DNA from: Pseudooceanicola sp. HF7
Lineage (GTDB): Bacteria; Pseudomonadota; Alphaproteobacteria; Rhodobacterales; Rhodobacteraceae
DNA length: 64,000 nt
NCBI RefSeq assembly: GCF_011806405.1
Contig: NZ_JAATOW010000013.1
Span: 44,284-108,283 of the forward strand
Reading direction: 5' to 3'
Part shown: piece after piece, positions 52,341 through 60,634 of the stretch
Numbering within the stretch: position 1 is the stretch's first letter
How the letters are laid out: each line of letters starts with the position of its first letter
Made by a program: the position numbers and the translations under genes
The notes under the pieces: generated by a model
Told to the model about the DNA's origin: nothing
Databases searched by the model: none
The model's input: the letters and a program-made list of their open reading frames with translations, nothing else

Positions 52341-54404
52341 TCAGTTGGGAATACCCGCCGCCCTCAGGGCCTCCGCGATCTCTTGTCCAATCGGGTAATC
52401 CGCCGCCGGAGAGGTGCGCAGCCAGGTATCGACCCGGAAGCCGGGCTGAAGCGTCAGCAGCTCCTGCGCGGCATCGCGGGCCTCCGGCTGGCGCTCCATC
52501 CGTGTCAGGGCAATGATCTTGCCCCGCAGGGTAGAGGTATGGCTGCGGTTCATACGCAGGCTCTGCTGGCTCAATTCCAGGGCGCGGGGGTAATCCTGTG
52601 CCGCGATGCAGGCCCCGGCGGCCAGCGCCAGGAAGAAGAAGCGATGCGGATCCAGCGGGGCCAGGTGCAGCGCGCGTTCCGCATCCGCCCGCGCCGCCGC
52701 GCCCCGGCCCTGGTAGCCATAGAGCATGCCGCGCAGGATCCGGGCGTTGGCATCGTTGGGATTGATCTCGAGCGCGGCGTCGTAGCACAGCACCGCCTCG
52801 TCCAGGCGCCGCCAGAGGTTGGTCAGCACGATCCCCTCGCTGGTCAGCGCCAGGGTGTTTTCCGGGTCCAGCTCCAGCGCCCGGCGGGCACAGTCCAGCG
52901 CCGCGCGGGCGGCCCCTTCGGGATCGTCCGACCAGCCCTGCTGAAGCCGCAGCACATGCCAGCGCGCCAGCCAGGCCAGCGGCGTGGGCTGGTCCGGGGC
53001 GCGGTCGATAAGAATGCGCAACACGCGCTCGGCGGTCATGAAATCGCCCAGCGTCAGCCGGTGCATCAGCCCGATGGCCGCGAACAGCAGGCTCTGGCTG
53101 CGCAGGTCCGGCAGGGCATGGCGGCGCAGCTCCTGCAGGCTGCTCAGCACGATCGCCTTGCGGATCTGCCCGGCCACCTGCATCACCACCTCCGGCGCGC
53201 TGATCATCGCCTCTGCCCGGCATTCCAGCCGATCCGCCCAGAGAACCGCGTCATTGCGCGGATCCGCCAGCTCCAGCATCAGCACCACCTGCTCCCCGGC
53301 GACAGAGATCCGACCCGACAGCACGAAATCCGCCGCCAGCGCCTCGCGGATGCCTGCCAGGCTGCTGTCACGGTTGGCGAAACGCGCGGTGGACAGGCGG
53401 GAGATCACGTTCAGCTCGCGGGAGCGCGACAGGTGGGCGATCAGGTCATCGGCCAGCATGTCCCCCAGCGCGGCCTCTGCGCCGGCGGCCACCTGCGGCC
53501 GGGCCGGGCGCGGCGGCAAAATGGCGATCGTCGGCACCAAGGCAGCCTCCTGCCCCAGTTCCGGACGCACCCGCGCCTCCGATCCCGCCGGCAACAGCGC
53601 AAAGACACGCACCGCGGGCTCTCCGGGCAGGGCCATTTCTCCGCGATCCGCGAAGATCCCGTCCAGGGGCTCCACCGCGGCCTCGCGCACCTCCACGGTG
53701 ACCAGGATGCCCGGCGCGGTCATGGCGGCGGCCAGGCGGGCGGCGCGCGGGTCGGCCTCGGGCGGACCCATGTCCATGGCGATGCGCAGGCCCGGCACCC
53801 GGTCGAAGACGGAGCGCACCTCCCTGAACGCCTGATCCGCAGCCTCTGCCAGGGCCAGGACCCCCTCTCCGGGGCGCGCCTCAAGGATGGTCAGGCCGCG
53901 GGTCTCCAGCCAGCCGGCCAGGCGCCGCGCCAGCTCCGGCTCCGCCCCCGGCGGGGGCAGGATGCGCAGAAGCGGCTGGGCGCGGGCCGCGAAGGCTCCG
54001 GCAGGCAGGCGCCCCTCCGGAATGTCATTTGGCAGCTCATCGGGCCTGTCATCCCCCTGCGGCGGAACCGGCCCGGCACGCAGCAGGTAGCCGCGCTTGG
54101 GAAAGGTCCGCAGCTGGCTGCGATCCCGATCCCCCACGGCGCGGCGGATTTCCGTAATGCATTGCACCAGGCTGTCATCGGTGACGTTCACATCCGGCCA
54201 GACCTCTGCGATCAGGTCGTCCTTGCTGACCATGCGGCCCAGGTTGCGCGCCAGCACCGCCAGGACCTGGATGCTCTGCGGGCGCAGGTGAACCGGCGCG
54301 CCCTGCGCATCCACGAGCTCTCCGGTGGCAGGCAGATACCACAGCGCACCGATCCGCAGCGCGCCCCTGCTCCCCATTCCCGAGTGCACGTGCTGATGTC
54401 CCAT
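52341..54404 (-). CDS. Winged-helix regulator with degenerate cyclase, TolB-like and TPR domains
   Basis: A 687-residue protein. An OmpR-type winged helix (about residues 12-108: LRPQSIQVLAVLARN, SKDDLIAEVWPDVNVTDDSL, FPKRGYLL) is followed by a region resembling the end of a class III nucleotide cyclase (LRIAMDMG, AARLAAAMTAPGILVTVEV, RVFALLP). A TolB/FlgO-like domain (about 290-400) comes next, then TPR repeats to the end. The usual cyclase metal Asp pair is not apparent, so this part is probably a sensor. The start at 54404 follows GGAGGA; alternatives are 54431 and 54377. It is divergent from the 531-residue orphan and upstream of the PAP2-S8 operon. Confidence 0.82.
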   Translation of the reverse strand: MGHQHVHSGMGSRGALRIGALWYLPATGELVDAQGAPVHLRPQSIQVLAVLARNLGRMVSKDDLIAEVWPDVNVTDDSLVQCITEIRRAVGDRDRSQLRTFPKRGYLLRAGPVPPQGDDRPDELPNDIPEGRLPAGAFAARAQPLLRILPPPGAEPELARRLAGWLETRGLTILEARPGEGVLALAEAADQAFREVRSVFDRVPGLRIAMDMGPPEADPRAARLAAAMTAPGILVTVEVREAAVEPLDGIFADRGEMALPGEPAVRVFALLPAGSEARVRPELGQEAALVPTIAILPPRPARPQVAAGAEAALGDMLADDLIAHLSRSRELNVISRLSTARFANRDSSLAGIREALAADFVLSGRISVAGEQVVLMLELADPRNDAVLWADRLECRAEAMISAPEVVMQVAGQIRKAIVLSSLQELRRHALPDLRSQSLLFAAIGLMHRLTLGDFMTAERVLRILIDRAPDQPTPLAWLARWHVLRLQQGWSDDPEGAARAALDCARRALELDPENTLALTSEGIVLTNLWRRLDEAVLCYDAALEINPNDANARILRGMLYGYQGRGAAARADAERALHLAPLDPHRFFFLALAAGACIAAQDYPRALELSQQSLRMNRSHTSTLRGKIIALTRMERQPEARDAAQELLTLQPGFRVDTWLRTSPAADYPIGQEIAEALRAAGIPN

Positions 54405-54500
54405 CAGGACATGTCCTCCCCCCGGCGTCATGCCGCCCGAATACCACCTTAGCGTGAGTCGGAGTTTCCAAGTCAACCATTTAGGGTTTTCGCGCCTTCT

Positions 54501-54548
54501 CCTGCACGCCCCCGCCCCTGCACGGCCCCGCCCCTGCACGCCCCCGTC
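54501..54548. promoter_or_regulatory. Three 16-bp direct repeats between divergent genes (putative operator)
   Basis: CCTGCACGCCCCCGCC, CCTGCACGGCCCCGCC and CCTGCACGCCCCCGTC follow each other without gap at 54501, 54517 and 54533, each with at most one change from the consensus. They lie between the regulator start (54404) and the orphan start (54733), where an operator of the winged-helix protein would be expected. The rest of this 330-base gap is C-rich and shows no gene. Confidence 0.6.
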
Positions 54549-54732
54549 AGCGCCCCCTCAACGGCATCCGCCCCGCCCCGCGCCGCGCCCTCCCCCGGCT
54601 TTCGGAAGGCCTTCGCTTTTCTTCGGGACGGTTTCGCCGGGCCTTCAGGACTTCGGCCATCAGCGGACGCACCCTGAAGCGGCTGGCTCATCCAGCCTCA
54701 CCCACCACCGCCCCTCATCAAGGAAAGCTCCC

Positions 54733-56328
54733 ATGTCCACCTATCGCATCTCCCTCGGCCGCCCCGGAAATCCCCCCGGCGTCTACAACTTCGCCCAGAC
54801 CGTCGTCGCACCCAGCCCGGACATCGCCATCGGCCGCGCCTACGAGGCCTGGATTGCTGACACCGCCCCGCCGACCCCCCCGGTTCCGCCCCTGTCCCAG
54901 TGCACCGTGAGCGTGCGCCGGATCGGCCAGACCGAAGTGCTGGCCAATGTCGCCTCCACCTCCGCGCAGGAAGAATTCGCCAATGCGCTGGAAGACAAGG
55001 TCGGCCAGTTCCTGGGCTCCCGCCTGGATGGCACCTTCCAGACCGTCGCCTATCCCTCGGGCTTCAACTACGGCATCACCTATGGCTCCAACGCCTATTG
55101 GAACGCCGCCACCCTGCAGGATTTCGACACGCTGCTTGGCACCTCCTCCAGCGGCCAGCTCGAACTGGTCGGCGGGCGCTTCTCCACGTTCTATTCCCAG
55201 ATCCTGGGGGCCGTCGCCTTCGACTTCTCCAGCGCCGACCAGCAGGTGATCAACGAACAGGACACCGCGGCCTCGGCCCAGATCGCCTCCATCCTGAGGG
55301 AATTCGAAAATGCCGGCGGCACCTATAGCAGCCCGCTGCCCTTCGGCGGCAAGCTGCAGGACGTCTTCAACCAGCTGACAGAGCAATACGGCGCCGTGGA
55401 CAAGCTGCCCGATACGTTGAACGCCCTGCGCAATGCCATCGCCTCCTACAAGTCCATGGCCGGGGCCAGCTATGCCCTGCACAACCGCTACTACCAGGCC
55501 ACGGCCCGGCTGAGCGCGGCCCGCGCCAACGTGCTGGCCCCCTCGGAAACCAACGGCGGGCAAGAGGTCAGCGCCAACACCTATTACGTCGGCTACACGC
55601 CCAACAAGCTGCCCACGGCGAACCAGCTGCTGGCCGACCTCGGCAATGACGGCAGCTCCGTCAAGATCCAGATGACGCTGTCGGACTTCACCTCCACCAC
55701 GACCAAGCTCAGCGTCAGCGGCAGTGCCGGGCTGACCATCCCGATCATGGATGTCTTCCGCCTCGATCTCGCCGCCTCGGCCTCCTATGACCTGTCGACC
55801 TTCACCTCCCAGTCCTCCACCGTGACGGTGGAAATGACCTTCAAGGGCGTGACCACGGCCGCCGCGATCCCCTCGCCGCTCTCCACCGACAATGCCACCG
55901 GCTGGTACGCGGAAGAGATCCTGTCCGAAGTCGCCTCGAAAAGCGGCAAGGACGCAACCGGCTACCAGCTGATCGGATCGGAGTTCAAAATCGATCAGCT
56001 CTTCGGCCCGGGCAAGGCCTTCTCCCGGCTCAAGACCTTCGTCGTCTCCCAGCAGCCCGAGGTGGTCATGACCTTCGAGGCGGCAGAGGAAAGCCGGATC
56101 ACCTCCGATCTCAAGGTCGGGGCCAAGCTCTCCCTCGATCTCTTCGGGATCTTCTCCCTGGGATCAGCCAGCGCCGATTACGAGGTCCACAAGGTCGACA
56201 CCTCCTCCCGGCAGGGCGCCGTGATCGTCACCTTCTCCGCGCCCAAGCCCAGCGGCTCCACGCCCCTGGAACAGCAGAAGGCCTATGTCATGGGCGGCGT
56301 CCCCAGCTACCCGCCGGTGAACGTCTGA
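54733..56328 (+). CDS. 531-residue orphan protein of the dnaA-dnaN insert
   Basis: A soluble protein without signal peptide or clear membrane helix; no family is recognised. The N-terminus (about 1-60) is Pro-rich. A mixed region (60-200) is followed by a helical segment with LNALRNAIASYKSMAGASYALHNRYY (about 235-260). The C-terminal half (about 290-510) is rich in Ser/Thr and alternating hydrophobic residues (TTTKLSVSGSAGLTIPI; SSTVTVEMTFKGVTTAAAIP), which suggests long amphipathic beta strands. AAGGAAAG precedes the start. It has host-like GC. It is divergent from the regulator, and probably the module's main product. Confidence 0.8.
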   Translation: MSTYRISLGRPGNPPGVYNFAQTVVAPSPDIAIGRAYEAWIADTAPPTPPVPPLSQCTVSVRRIGQTEVLANVASTSAQEEFANALEDKVGQFLGSRLDGTFQTVAYPSGFNYGITYGSNAYWNAATLQDFDTLLGTSSSGQLELVGGRFSTFYSQILGAVAFDFSSADQQVINEQDTAASAQIASILREFENAGGTYSSPLPFGGKLQDVFNQLTEQYGAVDKLPDTLNALRNAIASYKSMAGASYALHNRYYQATARLSAARANVLAPSETNGGQEVSANTYYVGYTPNKLPTANQLLADLGNDGSSVKIQMTLSDFTSTTTKLSVSGSAGLTIPIMDVFRLDLAASASYDLSTFTSQSSTVTVEMTFKGVTTAAAIPSPLSTDNATGWYAEEILSEVASKSGKDATGYQLIGSEFKIDQLFGPGKAFSRLKTFVVSQQPEVVMTFEAAEESRITSDLKVGAKLSLDLFGIFSLGSASADYEVHKVDTSSRQGAVIVTFSAPKPSGSTPLEQQKAYVMGGVPSYPPVNV

Positions 56329-56486
56329 CCCAGGCATTCCGGATCCGGCACTCCCCCAAGGACTGACCCCGGATCCGGACAGCGGTGGCCCCGAAGCGCT
56401 TGCGTGGGCCACCGCCCCAGCGGGCTCCGCTGCCCCATCCGGCGAAGCCCCACGCCCGGCCCTTCCCCCGAAGGTGCCGGGCGCTT

Positions 56487-56526
56487 CCTTCTGCCAGGCC
56501 AGTCTCCCTTCTGCCAGACCAGTCTC
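56487..56526. repeat. 20-bp tandem duplication
   Basis: CCTTCTGCCAGGCCAGTCTC is followed at once by CCTTCTGCCAGACCAGTCTC, one mismatch. It lies in non-coding DNA after the orphan gene, and no function is evident. Confidence 0.8.
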
Positions 56527-56726
56527 CGCCGCCCCATCAAGGGCCGCGCGAAGCCTCGGCTGCCTGCAGCCGCCGCCCCCACTCCGCCCAATGCACGCCC
56601 ATCCGGCCTTTTGCCTCACGTCCAACTTCTTCTTGCCCGAAAACTCCCGCCGGAGGCCCCCACCCGCCACGCGCACCCAGGCCGGCCAATTCCAGCACCC
56701 CCCACCGTGCGCCGCCTTAACCCCGC

Positions 56727-56804
56727 CCGATACCGACCTGCGCACCGACGCAATACCGACGCAATACCGACGTGATACCGACGCGATACCGACGCGATAC
56801 AGAC
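56727..56804 (-). repeat. 11-bp tandem array, copy 2 (inverted)
   Basis: On the minus strand the array reads as five 11-base GTCGGTAT-type units (56804-56750; the first has GTCTG), then a degenerate 12-base GTCGGTGC unit and a last GTCGGTATC unit, then GGGGTTAAGG. Copy 1 at 5519-5573 has the same plan, with GGTTAACGGGG before it, the GTCGGTGC unit second to last and TTAA after it. It lies about 370 bases upstream of dnaN. Confidence 0.9.
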
Positions 56805-57170
56805 GTGGCCCAAACCGGCGAAGACCCCCGTTAACCAGCCACTTGCCCCCGATTCGGGGCAGAAGGCCCACCGAGGGCCCCGCACGGCCCGGCAGGATCC
56901 CCTTAACCCGACGGGACGGCGGGCGGGGCGAGGCGCCCGCCAGGGCGCCAGCGCCGCTCCCGTCCACCCCCCGATCCCCGCCCATGTTGCCCCTGGCAGG
57001 GGCAGAGGGACCGCCCGATTGTGGCCCCTGCGCCGCGTTCCGCCCAACCATCCACCCGCCGGCCTCCAAATTCGCAAAAACCCATTGTATCGCGTGTGAA
57101 AACAGGTAGCTTTCCGGTCCCGGTGCATCGCATTCCGGGGCCGCGACAGGATCGTACAGGGACGAGTGAC

Positions 57171-58289
57171 ATGAAATTCAGCATCGAACGCGCCGCGCTT
57201 CTCAAGGCCGTCTCACAGGCCCAATCCGTGGTCGAGCGCCGCAACACGATCCCGATCCTGGCCAATGTCCTGATCGAAGCCGAAGGCGCCGACGTGCAGT
57301 TCCGCGCCACCGACCTCGACATCGAGGTGGTCGACAAGGCCCCCGCCATGGTCGAACGCGCCGGGGCCACCACGGTCTCTGCCGTGGTTCTCCATGAAAT
57401 CGTTCGCAAATTGCCCGATGGCGCCATGGTCACCCTGTCCGAGGATTCCGGCGCAGGCCGCCTGACGGTCCAGGCCGGCCGGTCGAACTTCAACCTGGCC
57501 ACCCTGCCGAAAGAAGACTTCCCGGTCATGGCCAGCTCCGAGTATGCCTCCAATTTCTCGGCCCCCGCGCCGGTTCTGCGGCGGCTCTTCGACAAGTCGA
57601 AGTTCGCCATTTCGACCGAGGAAACAAGGTATTACCTGAACGGCGTCTACATGCATGTCGCCGAATCCGAAGAGGGGCGCATGCTGCGCTGCGTGGCCAC
57701 CGACGGCCACCGCCTGGCCCGGATCGACGCAAAGCTGCCCGAGGGCGCAGAGGAAATGCCCGGCGTCATCGTGCCCCGCAAGACCGTGGGCGAGCTGCGC
57801 AAGCTGCTGGACGATGACGACCTGGTCGTCGATGTCTCCGTCTCCGAATCCAAGGTGCGCTTCGCCACGCCGCAGATCACCCTGACCTCCAAGGTCATCG
57901 ACGGCACCTTCCCGGATTATTCCCGTGTGATTCCAACGAATAACACCCGCCGCCTGGAAGTGGACGCCGCCGAATTCGCCAAGGCCGTCGACCGGGTCGC
58001 CACCGTCAGCTCCGAACGCTCCCGCGCCGTGAAGCTGTCGCTGGACGAAGACCGGCTGGTGCTCTCCGTCAACGCCCCCGACAGCGGCGCGGCAGAGGAA
58101 GAGCTGGCCGTGGCCTATGCCGACGAGCACCTCGATATCGGCTTCAACGCCAAGTACCTGCTTGAGATCGCCTCCCAGGTGGACCGGGAAAACGCGGTCT
58201 TCCTGTTCAACTCCTCTGGCGATCCAACCCTGATGCGCGAAGGCAATGACCTGAGCGCCGTCTACGTGGTCATGCCGATGCGCGTTTAA
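57171..58289 (+). CDS. dnaN: DNA polymerase III sliding clamp
   Basis: A 372-residue beta clamp: MKFSIERAALLKAVSQAQSV at the N-terminus, RRNTIPILANVLIEA, LRCVATDGHRLARID in the middle, PDYSRVIPTNN, and the C-terminal LMREGNDLSAVYVVMPMRV. It is full length. A ribosome binding site (AGGGACGAG) precedes ATG. It is 53 bases upstream of recF. Normally close to dnaA, it is here separated from it by the four-gene insert. Confidence 0.97.
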   Translation: MKFSIERAALLKAVSQAQSVVERRNTIPILANVLIEAEGADVQFRATDLDIEVVDKAPAMVERAGATTVSAVVLHEIVRKLPDGAMVTLSEDSGAGRLTVQAGRSNFNLATLPKEDFPVMASSEYASNFSAPAPVLRRLFDKSKFAISTEETRYYLNGVYMHVAESEEGRMLRCVATDGHRLARIDAKLPEGAEEMPGVIVPRKTVGELRKLLDDDDLVVDVSVSESKVRFATPQITLTSKVIDGTFPDYSRVIPTNNTRRLEVDAAEFAKAVDRVATVSSERSRAVKLSLDEDRLVLSVNAPDSGAAEEELAVAYADEHLDIGFNAKYLLEIASQVDRENAVFLFNSSGDPTLMREGNDLSAVYVVMPMRV

Positions 58290-58341
58290 CGCGGCGCTTT
58301 TGCGGCAGGTGAAATTTTCGACAGGAAAATGAAAGGGTTCG

Positions 58342-59457
58342 GTGGTGGGTAAGCTTTGTCTGACCCGGCTGGACCTGTCGCATTTCCGCTCCTGGCGGCG
58401 CGGAGAGATCCGCGCTGACGGCCGGCCCGTGGCGGTCTACGGCCCCAATGGCGCCGGCAAGACCAACGTGCTTGAGGCCGTCTCGCTCTTCTCGCCCGGA
58501 CGCGGCCTGCGCCGTGCCGCGGCAGAAGAGATGGTCCGCCGCCCGGAGGCCCTGGGCTGGAAATTGTCCGGCATTCTCAAGTCCCTGCACCAGGTCCACG
58601 AGGTCGAGATGCAGGCGGAGCCCGGCCAGAGCCGCGCCCTGCGCATCGATGACAAGGCCGCCGCCCAGGTCGCCCTGGGCCGCATCGCCCGGGTGCTCTG
58701 GCTGGTGCCGTCCATGGATCGCCTCTGGATCGAGGGCGCAGAGGGGCGCCGGCGCTTCCTGGACCGCATGGTGCTCAGCTTCCTGCCCGGTCATGCAGAG
58801 GCGACGCTGGCCTATGAAAAGGCCATGCGCGAACGCAATCGCTTGCTGAAGGACCAGGTGCGCGACCGCCACTGGTACGCCGCGCTGGAACGCCAGATGG
58901 CCGAAGCCGGCGCCACGATCACCGCCAACCGCACCGCCGCGCTGGCCCTGATCGCAGAGGCCACGGACCAGGCCGAAACCGCCTTTCCCGCGCCGGCGCT
59001 GTCCCTGACCCATGCCGAAGGCGAGCTGCCAGAAGAGGGGCAGGACCTGCTGCTGGCCCTGCAGGACAGCCGGGCGCGCGACATGGCCGCCGGGCGCACC
59101 CTGATCGGCCCGCACCGCGTTGACATGGAGGCCTTCTGGACCCTCAAGGGCATCGCCGCCCGCGATGCCTCCACCGGGGAGCAGAAGGCGCTGCTGATCT
59201 CGCTGATCCTGGCCAATGCCCGCGGCCTTGCGCGCGATTTCGGGGCACCCCCGATCCTGCTGCTGGACGAGGTCGCGGCCCATCTTGACACCTCGCGACG
59301 CGCCGCGCTCTATGACGAGGTCTGCGCGCTCGGGGCGCAGGCCTGGATGACAGGCACCGGGCCGGAGCTTTTCGCGGAGCTCGGCGAGCGGGCGCAATAC
59401 CTGGAAGTCACTGAAGAGGCTGGCGAAAGCCAGGCCAACGAAAGGACGGCCCCATGA
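58342..59457 (+). CDS. recF: Recombination mediator RecF, GTG start
   Basis: A 371-residue SMC-like ATPase that loads RecA at gaps. It has Walker A YGPNGAGKTN (residues 33-42), the signature DASTGEQKALLISLIL and the Walker B PPILLLDEVAAHLD. GTG at 58342 (or the next GTG) is the start, after AAAGGG; no ATG is available. It overlaps the following gene by four bases (ATGA). Confidence 0.96.
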   Translation: MVGKLCLTRLDLSHFRSWRRGEIRADGRPVAVYGPNGAGKTNVLEAVSLFSPGRGLRRAAAEEMVRRPEALGWKLSGILKSLHQVHEVEMQAEPGQSRALRIDDKAAAQVALGRIARVLWLVPSMDRLWIEGAEGRRRFLDRMVLSFLPGHAEATLAYEKAMRERNRLLKDQVRDRHWYAALERQMAEAGATITANRTAALALIAEATDQAETAFPAPALSLTHAEGELPEEGQDLLLALQDSRARDMAAGRTLIGPHRVDMEAFWTLKGIAARDASTGEQKALLISLILANARGLARDFGAPPILLLDEVAAHLDTSRRAALYDEVCALGAQAWMTGTGPELFAELGERAQYLEVTEEAGESQANERTAP

Positions 59458-59885
59458 CTCCGCAGCGGGTGACCCTGATTACGCTTGGCGTGGCCGATCT
59501 TGACCGCGCCCGGACCTTCTACACCGACCTGGGCTGGATCCCGGTGGAGGAACAGCCCGGCGTGGTCTTCTACCAGCTCGACGGCATGGCCCTGGGCCTG
59601 TTCGGCGCAGAGGCCCTCGCAGAGGACCAGGGACGCCCCGGCGCAGAGCTGGGCACGGGCGCGATGACCCTGGCGCAGAACTTCCCGGATCGTGAGTCCG
59701 TGGACGACGCTTTCGAAATGGCCCTGACCGCCGGCGCAGAGCCGCTGAAAACCCCCGAAGAGGTCTTCTGGGGCGGCTATTCTGGCTATTTCGCGGATCC
59801 CGACGGCCATGTCTGGGAACTGGCCCACAACCCCTTCTGGACGCTGGATGACACGGGCCGGCTGACCATCCCGACGGAGAGCTGA
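59454..59885 (+). CDS. VOC family (glyoxalase-like) protein
   Basis: A 143-residue protein with two beta-alpha-beta-beta-beta modules of the vicinal oxygen chelate fold: TLGVADLDRARTFYTDLGW at the N-terminus, FADPDGHVWELAHNPF at the C-terminus. It may be a lyase, isomerase or binding protein; the metal residues are not certain. It is translationally coupled to recF and followed one base later by a LysE-family gene. Confidence 0.88.
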   Translation: MTPQRVTLITLGVADLDRARTFYTDLGWIPVEEQPGVVFYQLDGMALGLFGAEALAEDQGRPGAELGTGAMTLAQNFPDRESVDDAFEMALTAGAEPLKTPEEVFWGGYSGYFADPDGHVWELAHNPFWTLDDTGRLTIPTES

Positions 59886-59886
59886 A

Positions 59887-60507
59887 GTGACCATCACCGC
59901 CGGCGAAATGGCGCTCTATGCCGGAGCGCTAGTGATCCTGTTCATGACCCCCGGCCCGGTCTGGCTGGCGTTGACCGGGCGCACGCTTGCCGGTGGCTTC
60001 CGCGCCGCCCTGCCGCTGGCACTTGGCGTGGCATGCGGCGATGTGTTGTGGTCCCTGCTGGCGATCCTGGGACTGAGCTGGGTGGTCGACCAGATGGACC
60101 AGGTGCTCTTCGCCATCCGCCTGCTGGGCACGGCGATGTTCCTGTGGATGGGGATCTCCATCCTGCGCAACGCGGACAAGTCAATCTCGGCCGACAGCCG
60201 CCTGACCCGGCCCGGCGCGGCGGCGGGCTTTGCCGCCGGGGTAGCCGCCATCATCGGCAATCCAAAGGCGATCCTGTTCTACCTCGGCATCCTGCCCGGC
60301 TTCATCGACGTGGCCCATGTGACGCGCCCGGATATCGCCGCGATCCTGCTGATCTCCATGGCGATCCCCTTCCTGGGCAACATGGTCTTTGCCGCTTTCG
60401 TGGACCGGGCGCGGCGGCTCCTGTCCTCCGGCACGGCGCTGCGGCGGACCAATATCGTGGCCGGCTGCCTGATGATCCTGGTGGGCTTTGTCCTGCCCTT
60501 CACCTAG
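59887..60507 (+). CDS. LysE family exporter, GTG start
   Basis: A 206-residue membrane protein with about six hydrophobic helices and the RhtB/LysE landmarks LFMTPGPVWLALTGRTLAGGF near the N-terminus and AAIIGNPKAILFYLGILP in the middle. It is expected to export amino acids or related compounds. It begins with GTG at 59887, one base after the preceding stop codon, so recF, the VOC gene and this gene form one operon. Confidence 0.88.
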   Translation: MTITAGEMALYAGALVILFMTPGPVWLALTGRTLAGGFRAALPLALGVACGDVLWSLLAILGLSWVVDQMDQVLFAIRLLGTAMFLWMGISILRNADKSISADSRLTRPGAAAGFAAGVAAIIGNPKAILFYLGILPGFIDVAHVTRPDIAAILLISMAIPFLGNMVFAAFVDRARRLLSSGTALRRTNIVAGCLMILVGFVLPFT

Positions 60508-60634
60508 GCGCCGGATGCCCCCCGGGGCAGCCCCCCGGCCGGAGCCTGCCAAAGCCGCGAAAAATCATGTCATCGGCGTGACATTCCCCCCGTAAAAGCC
60601 TAGATTGGCGAAGGAATTTCCAAAGGGGAAACGC

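Larger units (their letters stand above)
56329..57170. other. 840-base non-coding region between the orphan gene and dnaN
   Basis: No credible gene. It begins with two CCGGATCCGG palindromes (56341-56350 and 56371-56380) that could form a terminator for the orphan gene. It then carries a 20-bp tandem duplication, the 11-bp array copy 2, GTTAAC/TTAA words on both sides of the array, and finally the dnaN promoter region, where AAAAACCCATTGTATCG is the only AT-rich stretch. Confidence 0.55.

Noticed and set aside
48933..56328. Prophage or transposon carrying the dnaA-dnaN insert
   Set aside because: No integrase, transposase, tRNA target or terminal repeats were seen, and GC content matches the host.
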